Under the pieces are notes generated by a model. The model was not told where the DNA came from. It saw nothing but the letters and a program-made list of their open reading frames with translations, and made no database searches. From Thiothrix nivea DSM 5205 (GTDB taxonomy: Bacteria; Pseudomonadota; Gammaproteobacteria; Thiotrichales; Thiotrichaceae), in assembly GCF_000260135.1 (NCBI RefSeq), contig NZ_JH651384.1, forward strand, positions 1,305,693 to 1,369,692: DNA of 64,000 nt. Reading direction: 5' to 3'. Shown in pieces: positions 56,262 to 64,000 of this stretch. The position numbers were made by a program, and so were the translations under genes. Every line of letters starts with the position of its first letter. Within the stretch, counting starts at the first letter, position 1.

Positions 56262-56333
56262 GTTGCTTTCACCTCGTTGAATAATGCCAGTCTTGCAAAT
56301 TAGACTCCTAAATCCCGAATCGTTCAACTGCAC

Positions 56334-57245
56334 TCAGATAATGGCAAGCAGCACCAGCGGCAGGGTCAGCATCCCAAACAGGGTTTCACCGGTAATCAAC
56401 ACTGCCATCATCGCCGCATTGCCACCCAGCTGGCGGGCAAGGATGTAAGCCGAAGACGCCGTAGGCAACGCCGCGAACGTCACCAACACTGCCTGTTCCA
56501 GTTCACCCACCTGCCACCACGCACACAGGCCGAATACCAATGCTGGTAATAGCAGCAGTTTGGCCACGGAAGCCACAAACAGCGGCGCACCGGAAGCTTG
56601 CAGTGCTTGCAGCCGCAAGCCAGCCCCAACCGCCAGCAAGCCCATTGGCAAAGCCATCTGCCCCAGCTTTTCCAGCACCTTCAGCACGACTTCGGGGATA
56701 GCGAACGGCAACAGGTTCAGCGCAATACCCAACAGACTGGCCATGATCAGGGGGTTTCTGAGGATGGATACCAGCAAGGGCAGCAAGCGCATCTGCCCGG
56801 CAGTAAAATACGCAAACACGCCAATGCACAACACATTCACCAGCGGAATCATCACCGCCACCACAATCGCCGCCAGCGTAAGGGCTGATGCAGGAAAAGC
56901 CGCTGCCACCACCGCCAGCCCGATGTAGGTGTTGAAACGGATGCTGCCCTGATAGAAAGAGGTGAAATCCGCCCCGTTGAGGCGCAACAAGGATGCTGCC
57001 AGGAAAGCCAGCACCGATGCCAACAGCGGCGTCAGGGCAGCCAGCAGCAAGACAGTTCCGGCGGAGGCAAAATCCATCTCCGCAGTTGCCAACCGCCCGA
57101 CCAGCAAGGCAGGAAACAGGACGTAGTAAGTGCCTTTTTCCGCCTCCTGCCAGAAACTGTCCGGCAGAAAACCGCTGCGGCGTGCCACATTCCCCAGTAC
57201 CAGCAAGGCAAAAACGGGGAAGATGGCAGCCAGAACCAGACTCAT
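56334..57245 (-). CDS. AEC-family transporter (auxin efflux carrier-like)
   Basis: A 303-residue membrane protein with about ten helices and the AEC start MSLVLAAIFPVFALLVLGNVARRSGFLP. AEC members export or import small organic acids such as malate or malonate; the substrate cannot be read from the sequence. It directly abuts batD (adjacent codons), so it appears to be cotranscribed as the last gene of the Bat operon, although a functional link is doubtful. Confidence 0.9.
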   Translation of the reverse strand: MSLVLAAIFPVFALLVLGNVARRSGFLPDSFWQEAEKGTYYVLFPALLVGRLATAEMDFASAGTVLLLAALTPLLASVLAFLAASLLRLNGADFTSFYQGSIRFNTYIGLAVVAAAFPASALTLAAIVVAVMIPLVNVLCIGVFAYFTAGQMRLLPLLVSILRNPLIMASLLGIALNLLPFAIPEVVLKVLEKLGQMALPMGLLAVGAGLRLQALQASGAPLFVASVAKLLLLPALVFGLCAWWQVGELEQAVLVTFAALPTASSAYILARQLGGNAAMMAVLITGETLFGMLTLPLVLLAII

Positions 57246-58982
57246 TTAATCGGGGTAAAGTTTGGCCAAACCGGCAGTATCCTTGTGCTGGCCTTGGGTT
57301 GCAGGTTTGAAACCCTGGATAGACCCCCACAAGCCAGTGCCTTTCCAGCCATCGCTGCTACGCCCGTACAAGACGGCATTCAGGGCATCGATTTCTGCCC
57401 GCAGGCTCGGGCTGGCCTGTTCCCGCAAGCTGGAAATCAGGGCGGGGTGGATGCCCAAACCCACATCCATCCATTGCACCAAGGCATCGTGGGCTGCTTG
57501 CGGCTTGTTTTGCTGGCAAGCCTGCTCCAGCTTCTTCAGCACGGCTTTCGCGTCGGGTTTGCGGTCATTACCGGGAACCACTGTTGCGGCTATCTGCGCA
57601 GCCTTTTTCAACACCCCTCCGGACTTTTTCCACCAGCGCCATACCAACCAAGCTACCGTCAAGCCCAGCCAGATCAACAGCAAAGCCATCGCATACCAGT
57701 CCCACGAAAACCATGAGAACCAGCCTGACTCTCCAGAAGTTTCAGTTTGTCCGGCAGCTGTGTCAGGCTTGGCCGCAGCCTGCGGCTGGGTGGTAGCGGT
57801 TGTCTGCGAGGTTGCGTTGGCCGGTGCAGCCTGCCCGCCAGTCACCACCAGTTTCACGGGGTCAACCTTGGCGGTTTCCTGCTTGCCGCTAGTAGTGTTC
57901 CACCAGTCTACTGACAGACCAGGGAATCCATACTCGCCATTGTAAGGGGCTACCACCACCCACTTTTCCTGGCGCACGCCGATGACGCCGCTGTTGCCTG
58001 CTTCATTGCGCAGTTCCGGCTGGTCGGTGTATGCCTTGATGCCAGTGGGGGCCTGTACTTCCAGCTTGGGCAGTTGTTCGGCTGCCAGCCCATCGGCAAC
58101 GATGGCCAACGTCAGGGTGACAGGTTCGCCTGCCTTGAGCTTGTCGGGCGGGATTTGCCAGTGGGCGTTGAGGGTGATGCTGCGGGCTGGCAGCCATTGC
58201 TTGCCGGCATAAGCAACGGGTTGCCCCTGTACCTGCAAGGTCAGTGGCTGGGAAAAGCGGCGGATGCGTTTGCCGCTAAGCCCAAACGGGTCATAGGTGC
58301 TCGGCCCCGGCTCGGCGAGGATACCTTCAAACACCGTGCGCCCCAGTGTCAGCTCACCGCTTTGCTGCGGGATCAGCGCGTAACGGCGCTCGATTACCTG
58401 ATAATTACGGCCATTGCGCATGATGGTGGTATTGCGGGTGCTACCGATTTGCTGGATGCTACCCTTGCCACTTTCAACCGGCGGGTGGCTAAGGCTGGCT
58501 TGCGGCTGCAATGGCGAAACGTGGTACATGCGCTGAGTGATGACGGTTTCCTGCTGCACGTAAGGTTGTTTCGGCTCAGCCTCCAGTTCAATAAAGATGT
58601 CGGGGGCATTGCCAGTGGCGGGCGTGGGTTGCTCTACCACCTGCAAATCCAGCGCCTGGCTCTGGTCGGCTCCGAAATCAATGGGCGGAATGGGTATGGT
58701 GCCGGTCTTAAGCGGTAGCAGGGTCAGTTCCCAGGTCGTATTGGCACTGCTGACCCCATTGACGAAGCTGAAACTGGTGCTTTGGGAACGACCCCGGATT
58801 TCAAAATCCTGCTGCAAGGGGGAGAAATCCGGTTCGCCCGAGGTGACGCCAGTAGCGGTGAACTGGATAACAACCGGGTCACCCAGTGCCACCGGATTGC
58901 GGTCAAGCTGCGCGATAATGGTGGCGGCCTGTGCCCACAGCGGGGAAAACCACAATAGTGCAATCAATAGCAACCTTACCAT
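57246..58982 (-). CDS. BatD-family protein
   Basis: A 578-residue protein of the BatD (oxygen tolerance/aerotolerance) family: signal peptide (residues 1-19, ending AQAA), long periplasmic beta-rich part with family stretches (IIAQLDRNPVALGDPVVIQFTATG, TQRMYHVSPLQPQASL), a membrane helix near 430-448 (WYAMALLLIWLGLTVAWLVWRWW) and a cytosolic helical tail. Overlaps the batB/C stop by 7 bp. Confidence 0.92.
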   Translation of the reverse strand: MVRLLLIALLWFSPLWAQAATIIAQLDRNPVALGDPVVIQFTATGVTSGEPDFSPLQQDFEIRGRSQSTSFSFVNGVSSANTTWELTLLPLKTGTIPIPPIDFGADQSQALDLQVVEQPTPATGNAPDIFIELEAEPKQPYVQQETVITQRMYHVSPLQPQASLSHPPVESGKGSIQQIGSTRNTTIMRNGRNYQVIERRYALIPQQSGELTLGRTVFEGILAEPGPSTYDPFGLSGKRIRRFSQPLTLQVQGQPVAYAGKQWLPARSITLNAHWQIPPDKLKAGEPVTLTLAIVADGLAAEQLPKLEVQAPTGIKAYTDQPELRNEAGNSGVIGVRQEKWVVVAPYNGEYGFPGLSVDWWNTTSGKQETAKVDPVKLVVTGGQAAPANATSQTTATTQPQAAAKPDTAAGQTETSGESGWFSWFSWDWYAMALLLIWLGLTVAWLVWRWWKKSGGVLKKAAQIAATVVPGNDRKPDAKAVLKKLEQACQQNKPQAAHDALVQWMDVGLGIHPALISSLREQASPSLRAEIDALNAVLYGRSSDGWKGTGLWGSIQGFKPATQGQHKDTAGLAKLYPD

Positions 58983-60811
58983 TCGTCACCTCTCGCCTGT
59001 GCGCCATGCTGCTGGTACTGGTACTGGAATTTGCGACGCCACAAGCCTGACGGGTCGTCGGGGATACGCCGTAGCCATTGTTCCGTAGCCTGATCCTGCT
59101 CACGCTGTTGCGGGTCTTCCTCGCCGGGTTGCGGTTGCTGGCTGGCTGGCTGCTTGTCTTGGCCGTCTTCGCCGCCTTCCTTGCCCTGTTGTTTTTCCTG
59201 TTCAGCCTGCTGTTGTGCGTCCTGTTGCTGCTTGTTCTTGTCCTGATCCTGCTGGCCGGATTGCTGGTTTTGCTGTTGATCCTGTTGCTGACCCTGGGCA
59301 TTGTTTTGCTGCTGGTCCTGCCCCTGCTGGCCTTGTTGCTGTTGCTGGTTGTTACCGGCATGGGGCTGCTGTTGCTGGCCGGACTGATCCTGCTTGTCCT
59401 TGTCCTGCTGCTGGTTGGAAGACTGGCTTTGCTGTTGATCCTGCTGCTGTTTCAGCGCCTGCTCCACTACTTCCAGATTGTGTTTGGCGTCTTCATGCTT
59501 GGGGTCGGCTTCGAGTACGCGCTTGTAAGCGGTAATGGCTTCCTGGAACTTGCCCTGCCTTGCCTCGGCATTGCCGTAGTTGTACTGGCCGGTGATGTCC
59601 TGCTGGCTGGCGTATTGCTCGGCAGCGGTTTTGTAATCCTTGTTTTTGTAAGCGGCAGCACCTTTCCATTCCTGATTCTGGAACAGTTCGGCAGCACGCG
59701 CAGGCTGCCCGTTATCCAACGCTGTTTGTGCCTGCTGGTCGGGCGTCTGCCACAGGTCATTCCAACCGAAAGCATAGGACGGTTGCGGTTGCGGCAGCAG
59801 CACGCAAACCAGCGCCATACCCAGCCAGCCGCGCCGGAAAGCCAGCGCCGCCAGCGGCAACAGCAGCAATACCAGCCAGTAGCCTTCATTCACCCACACA
59901 TCGGTTTGCCGCCCCTGCGCATCACTCAGCTTGCCATCAGTAGCAGCTTTCCACGCCTCACTCAGGGCAGTTACGTCAGCATCCCCCAACGCCGCTTGCA
60001 CGAATACCCCACCGCCAGCCTTGGCGATGTCCCGCAAATCATCCACATTGACCTTGGCAACCACGGTCTTGCCAAAACTGTCGAGCAAGAAACCACCATT
60101 GGGGCGCGACACCGGTGCGCCATCCGCCGTGCCAACCGCCAGGATTGACACGCTATAACCACTGCCCCATGCCTCATCCGCTGCCGAAACTGCGCTGGAT
60201 ACGTCTGCGGCCCCATCGGTAATCAACAGGATGCTGCCTTTTTTCATCCCTGCTTGCTGGAGCAGTTCGACCGAACGCTGGATGGCAGGCGTCAGCAGGC
60301 TACCCGGCGCGGGCATAATGTCAGGAGTCAGATTTTTCACCTGTTCCTCAATGGTGGCGACATCATCCGTCAACGGCGAAACGGTAAAGGCATCACCAGC
60401 AAACACCACCAGACCATTCTGCGCATCCCGACGGGCATTGAGGATATCGAGCAACTTGAAACGCGCCAGGGTCATGCGGTTGGGCTTTTCATCTTCAGCC
60501 AGCATCGAGGTGGAAAAATCCATCGCTACCACCAGCGGTTGCTGGTTACGGAACACCGGCACTTCGCGTTTTTCCCAGGCTGGCCCCGCCATCGCCATCA
60601 CGGCAACCAGCAAAGCCAGCGACAGCAGCACCAGCGGCAGCCAGCTTTGCTTGCCTGCCTTACCACTGAGCACGAACGGCATCAGGTGCTTGTCGACAAT
60701 GCGTTCCCATTCCCCCTGTCGGTGGGAACGCAACCACCGCATACCCCAAACTGCCGGTATCAGCAGCAGTAGCCAGAGCCATTCAGGGTGCAGAAAATGC
60801 AGGTCGTTCAC
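58976..60811 (-). CDS. BatB/BatC fusion: VWA domain plus TPR protein
   Basis: A 611-residue protein joining two Bat functions. Membrane helices near 10-25 and 58-76, a VWA domain (VVAMDFSTSMLAEDEKPNRMTLARFK with the DxSxS MIDAS motif), another membrane helix near 310-325, then TPR-like repeats (about 370-450) and a very Gln/Asn/Asp-rich tail (about 450-560). In Bacteroides BatB and BatC are separate; fused forms occur in proteobacteria. The Gln-rich tail is low complexity. Confidence 0.92.
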   Translation of the reverse strand: MNDLHFLHPEWLWLLLLIPAVWGMRWLRSHRQGEWERIVDKHLMPFVLSGKAGKQSWLPLVLLSLALLVAVMAMAGPAWEKREVPVFRNQQPLVVAMDFSTSMLAEDEKPNRMTLARFKLLDILNARRDAQNGLVVFAGDAFTVSPLTDDVATIEEQVKNLTPDIMPAPGSLLTPAIQRSVELLQQAGMKKGSILLITDGAADVSSAVSAADEAWGSGYSVSILAVGTADGAPVSRPNGGFLLDSFGKTVVAKVNVDDLRDIAKAGGGVFVQAALGDADVTALSEAWKAATDGKLSDAQGRQTDVWVNEGYWLVLLLLPLAALAFRRGWLGMALVCVLLPQPQPSYAFGWNDLWQTPDQQAQTALDNGQPARAAELFQNQEWKGAAAYKNKDYKTAAEQYASQQDITGQYNYGNAEARQGKFQEAITAYKRVLEADPKHEDAKHNLEVVEQALKQQQDQQQSQSSNQQQDKDKQDQSGQQQQPHAGNNQQQQQGQQGQDQQQNNAQGQQQDQQQNQQSGQQDQDKNKQQQDAQQQAEQEKQQGKEGGEDGQDKQPASQQPQPGEEDPQQREQDQATEQWLRRIPDDPSGLWRRKFQYQYQQHGAQARGDEW

Positions 60812-60814
60812 GTC

Positions 60815-61801
60815 TTACTCCCGTTCTATCCGCAATACGGCAGTCAGTAAAGTCAGCACGAAAGCCGCCAGTAAGGGCCAGCGGAACAGTTCCTGTTGCG
60901 GACGCCAATGTTCCGCTTCTTTTTCGACGGGTTCCAACCGATCCAGTTCGGCATAAATATTATGGAACTCCTCGGTGTCACGGGCGCGAAAATACAGTCC
61001 ACCGGTTTTTTCGGCAATGGCCTTGAGGGTGCGCTCATCCAGATCAGCGGCAGGGTTCATTAACTGAAAACCGAAAATGCTGCGCATCTGGTCACTTTCC
61101 GAACCAATACCCACCGTATAAATTTTCAGGCCAGCAGCTGCCGCCATGTCCGCCGCTTCCAGTGGGCTGACGCTACCAGCGGTATTGGCTCCGTCAGTCA
61201 TCAGGATCAAGACGCGGTTTTTCTCCGGGCTGCCTTGCAGACGTTTAAGGGCAAGGCCGATGGCGTCACCAATCGCAGTGCGCTCCCCCGCCAGCCCGAT
61301 CGCGGATTCGTTCAACAATTGCAGCACAGTCTGGCGATCAAAGGTCAGTGGAGCCTGCAAGTAAGCCTGATCGCCGAACAGCACCAAACCGATCCGGTCG
61401 CCGGTACGCTTGCGGACGAATTCCCCTGCCACCGCCTTGGTCGCCGTCAGCCGGTCAACCACCTGGCCGTTCAGGATGAAATCCTGCTCCTGCATACTGC
61501 CTGAAAGGTCAACCGCCAGCATCAGGTCACGCCCGGAAACCGGCATCGCCACAGTATCGCCAATCCACACCGGGCGCGCCGCCGCCACGACCAGCATTAG
61601 CCAAGCCAACGTTCCCAACAGCAACGCCAACAAACCATACCAGGAACGCCCCAACAGCTTGCCACCCTGCTGGAAATCGTCCAGAAACGGCACTTTCAAC
61701 GCTACGCCAGCACTTGCCTGTTTTACCGGCTGCAGCAACCAACGTACCAGAAATGGCGCAGGCAACAGCAGGAACATCCACCACCAGAGGAACTCATACA
61801 T
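60815..61801 (-). CDS. BatA-type VWA protein
   Basis: A 328-residue membrane-anchored VWA protein: N-terminal helix (residues 4-20), second helix (about 56-75), VWA domain with LMLAVDLSGSMQEQDF (DxSxS), LVLFGDQAYLQAPLTFDRQ and ILMTDGANTAGS, and a C-terminal helix. It precedes batB/C by 3 bp and overlaps the DUF4381 gene by 8 bp, within one tight operon. Confidence 0.93.
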   Translation of the reverse strand: MYEFLWWWMFLLLPAPFLVRWLLQPVKQASAGVALKVPFLDDFQQGGKLLGRSWYGLLALLLGTLAWLMLVVAAARPVWIGDTVAMPVSGRDLMLAVDLSGSMQEQDFILNGQVVDRLTATKAVAGEFVRKRTGDRIGLVLFGDQAYLQAPLTFDRQTVLQLLNESAIGLAGERTAIGDAIGLALKRLQGSPEKNRVLILMTDGANTAGSVSPLEAADMAAAAGLKIYTVGIGSESDQMRSIFGFQLMNPAADLDERTLKAIAEKTGGLYFRARDTEEFHNIYAELDRLEPVEKEAEHWRPQQELFRWPLLAAFVLTLLTAVLRIERE

Positions 61802-62270
61802 GTTCCTTCCCCCGCTGCATCCTGATCCAATAGCGTACAGCCAGCACCAGAGTGGATGTTTCCGCCTGGGTTTCCCGGCGGTAAGGCATTTCCGTCAGCA
61901 AGTGTTCCAATTTGCCGCTGAACAGTTTTTCCCCCACTTTATCATCGAGAAATTTGACCCAGGCACTGCCGGTCAGGCCGGATACCTGCCGCCGCCCGTA
62001 ACGGCTGATGGCAACCCGGCGCAGCAACACAGAGAGTTCGCGCAGCAATTCCTTCGTATTCGCGCCATGTTTGGCCTGCAAGCGTTCCAGCTCAAGCAAA
62101 GCCAGATCCAGTGACTTTTCGCCACGCTGCTGCCGCCACCGCTTCCAGAACAGGAAGGCAATCACGGCCAGCATCAGCAAGGCCAATCCCCACCAGCCCG
62201 GCGCAGGTGGCCACCAGCTAACTGGGTCAGGCAAATGGATGTCGTGCAGTGGCAAGTCTTCCGGATTCAT
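61794..62270 (-). CDS. DUF4381 membrane protein
   Basis: A 158-residue protein with the DUF4381 start (LPLHDIHLPDPVSWWPPAPGWWGLALLMLAVIAFLFWKRW), one membrane helix near residues 26-42 and a helical cytosolic tail (ELLRELSVLLRRVAISRYGRRQVSGLTGSAWVKFLD). It is a constant member of MoxR/DUF58/Bat clusters; role unknown, probably in the complex. Confidence 0.92.
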   Translation of the reverse strand: MNPEDLPLHDIHLPDPVSWWPPAPGWWGLALLMLAVIAFLFWKRWRQQRGEKSLDLALLELERLQAKHGANTKELLRELSVLLRRVAISRYGRRQVSGLTGSAWVKFLDDKVGEKLFSGKLEHLLTEMPYRRETQAETSTLVLAVRYWIRMQRGKEHV

Positions 62271-63238
62271 CGCAGCCCCCGCGACAGTTTCAGCAGGCGT
62301 TCGTTGTCATTATCGGCAGTTGAAATCTGCACCAGCGGAATGCGGTGGCCACGACTGAAGTCGAGCAGGGTTTTGGCAGCCTGCGTAGCACGCTGGGTAT
62401 ATCGATCGCGCCAGAGCCTTTGCCCCAAGCTGAGCAGCAGGTTACGCTTGCCATCGGTCAGGCGCAGGTTGCCCTGTTGCGGCAGCGTTTCCTCAAACGG
62501 GTCGTGGATCGAAAGCAAAGTCACTTGCGAGTGGCGCGCAATCATCGCCAACTGGCGCAATGCATTGGGCGTAGCCTGCCGGAAATCGCTCAGCACAAAC
62601 ACCTGGCTGCCTGGCTGCGCAACCCGGCGCAAGCGCGTCCAGCTGGTTTGCAGGTCTTCGCCCCTGTAAACCACGCCATTTTTCCCCAACGGCTGGATGC
62701 GGGTCATATCGCTCAACTGGCGCAGGAAGTGCAAGGCAGCAGAACGGCTGCGGGAAGGCTTGAATTCCACATGTTCGCCGTTTTGCAGGATGCCGCCAAT
62801 GCGGTCGCCATCCTTGAGGGTTTTCCACAGCAACAGGGCGGCAGTTTCGGCGGCCAGCACCGACTTGAAACGGCCACGGGTGGCGAAAAACATGGAGGGG
62901 CGCAAATCCAGCCACAACAGCACCGGCTTTTCGCGTTCTTCCTCGAATACCTTGGTGTGGACGCGCCCGCTGCGCGCCGTCACCCGCCAGTCGATGGTGC
63001 GGATGTCGTCGCCGGGCTGATACATGCGCGATTCGGCGAAATCCATCCCACGCCCTTTGTAAACCGAACGGTGCAGACCGGCATGACGGGCGCGGATGTG
63101 CTTTTTCGCCAGATACAAAGTGCTGACTTGCGCCTGCAAGCGCAGCAGGGATTGCAGGGAGCTGAAGATGATGCCTTCGCCCCCCCTGCCCCCTTCAACC
63201 TTGCTTTGGGTATGGCGTCCGGCAAACGGTACGGCCAT
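62267..63238 (-). CDS. DUF58 protein of the MoxR/Bat operon
   Basis: A 323-residue DUF58 protein with the signature GMDFAESRMYQPGDDIRTIDWRVTARSGRVHTKVFEEERE near residues 64-103, then a VWA-like core (VLLWLDLRPSMFF, VFVLSDFRQAT). Start overlaps the moxR stop (TGATG). Thought to act with MoxR ATPases in folding or metal insertion of envelope or metabolic proteins. Confidence 0.93.
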   Translation of the reverse strand: MAVPFAGRHTQSKVEGGRGGEGIIFSSLQSLLRLQAQVSTLYLAKKHIRARHAGLHRSVYKGRGMDFAESRMYQPGDDIRTIDWRVTARSGRVHTKVFEEEREKPVLLWLDLRPSMFFATRGRFKSVLAAETAALLLWKTLKDGDRIGGILQNGEHVEFKPSRSRSAALHFLRQLSDMTRIQPLGKNGVVYRGEDLQTSWTRLRRVAQPGSQVFVLSDFRQATPNALRQLAMIARHSQVTLLSIHDPFEETLPQQGNLRLTDGKRNLLLSLGQRLWRDRYTQRATQAAKTLLDFSRGHRIPLVQISTADNDNERLLKLSRGLR

Positions 63239-64000
63239 CAGGGTACTGCCACCAGTGCCAGCAATTCGTCGATAATGTGGTTGGAGGTCATACCGTCAGC
63301 TTCCGCCTCGAAGGTCAGCAGCAGGCGATGGCGTAACACATCGTGGGCGATGGCTTGCACGTCTTCTGGGCTGACGAAATCACGCCCGGCCAGCCAGGCA
63401 TAAGCGCGGGAACAGCGGTCGAGCGCCAGTGTGGCGCGCGGGCTGCCACCGTAGGCGATGCTGCCAACCAGTGACTTGCCGTAGCGTTCCGGGTTGCGGG
63501 TGGCCATTACCAGTTGCAGCAGATAGGTTTCCACTTTTTCTGCCATGTAGATGTTGAGCACATCCTGGCGCGCGAGACGGATATCTTCGCGGCTGACCAA
63601 CGGGGCAATCGTCTCCTGCTCGTGCCGTACCTGTTGCATGGCCTCCTTGCGCCCCAGGTGCAGAATGACTTTTTCTTCCGCTGGGGTTGGGTAATCAACA
63701 ACCACATGCATCAGGAAACGGTCGAGTTGCGCCTCCGGCAGGTGGTAAGTGCCTTCCTGTTCGATCGGGTTCTGGGTTGCCATGACCAGGAAAGGTTCGG
63801 GCAACTTCCAGGTCGTGCCAGCCACCGTGATCTGGCGCTCGGCCATCGCTTCCAGTAGGGCGGACTGCACCTTGGCGGGCGCACGGTTGATTTCATCAGC
63901 CAAGATCAGGTTGTGGAACAGCGGGCCTTTCTGAAAATGGAATGAACCATCGTTGGGGTGGAACACTTCCGTCCCAGTAATATCGGCTGGCAGCAAATCC
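63238..64000 (-). CDS. MoxR-family AAA+ ATPase, N-terminus outside window
   Basis: The last 253 or so codons of a MoxR chaperone-like ATPase. Present: Walker B NLILADEINRAPAKVQSALLEAM, sensor 1 LVMATQNPIEQEGTYHLPEAQLDRF, and the C-terminal lid with a sensor-2-like stretch (GGSPRATLALDRCSRAYAWLAGRDFVSPEDV). The Walker A part lies beyond base 64000, the frame being open to the edge (DLLPADITGTEVF). First known gene of the Bat operon. Confidence 0.94.
   Translation of the reverse strand, partial: DLLPADITGTEVFHPNDGSFHFQKGPLFHNLILADEINRAPAKVQSALLEAMAERQITVAGTTWKLPEPFLVMATQNPIEQEGTYHLPEAQLDRFLMHVVVDYPTPAEEKVILHLGRKEAMQQVRHEQETIAPLVSREDIRLARQDVLNIYMAEKVETYLLQLVMATRNPERYGKSLVGSIAYGGSPRATLALDRCSRAYAWLAGRDFVSPEDVQAIAHDVLRHRLLLTFEAEADGMTSNHIIDELLALVAVP

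Noticed and set aside
59078..60148. Long plus-strand frame with many Leu/Val codons opposite the BatB/C gene
   Set aside because: It is the antisense reading of the CAG/CAA-rich Gln tail, which gives Leu-rich pseudo-membrane sequence.

Overview
The window reads as about 64 kb of a gammaproteobacterial chromosome. The housekeeping blocks are intact: trpBA-accD-folC-dedD-cvpA-purF, mrcA diverging from pilMNOPQ-aroKB, purH, and a MoxR/DUF58/Bat operon. GC is moderate to high outside the mobile DNA. From protein style and gene order I would guess a Thiothrix-like member of the Thiotrichales, but that is inference and no 16S gene is present.

Layout. 0.1-7.5 kb: minus-strand trp/acc/fol/pur operon. 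7.7-13.5 kb: minus-strand cluster of circularly permuted ATP-grasp, alpha-E and transglutaminase/DUF2126 genes, a predicted peptide-making or peptide-modifying system. 13.7-25.7 kb: spoVR-yeaH-prkA stress module, with prkA cut in two by a 6.8 kb mobile island. 26-32 kb: SCP2-like secreted protein, creD, an RNA helicase, pckA, a small secreted protein and tRNA-Thr. 32-45.5 kb: hypothetical gene, PBP1A, pilMNOPQ (pilO interrupted by an IS), aroK, aroB, purH. 45.5-51.1 kb: an IS66 element nested in an IS630 element, a small unknown gene, and a second, single-gene IS66 element. 51.1-55.4 kb: bpt, an Fnr-type regulator, a haem-c lipoprotein, a secreted Cache-domain protein and a 5'-truncated trpB2. 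55.4-64 kb: a secreted SH3-like protein, an AEC transporter and the Bat operon, which runs off the end.

The most unusual part is the island in prkA (17908-24708). It is bounded by 8-bp direct repeats (TTTCATAA), and removing it with one repeat restores a 641-codon prkA frame. Inside are three near-identical IS1595-family copies, an IS5-family element and an IS110/IS1111-family element. They separate pieces of low-GC genes linked to two related attC-like sites. I read these pieces as integron gene cassettes carried in from elsewhere in the genome. The IS1111-type element sits inside one attC and has about 460 bp of noncoding DNA at its right end, where a guide (bridge/seeker) RNA is expected in that group.

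All three IS1595 copies, the IS5 and the IS110 transposase genes are frameshifted, mostly in short homopolymers, while the single-copy genes around them are intact. This may be real decay or uncorrected repeat-consensus error. A second important gene, pilO, is also cleanly interrupted (5-bp repeats TTTGA), so this copy is predicted to be impaired both in PrkA signalling and in type IV pilus assembly.
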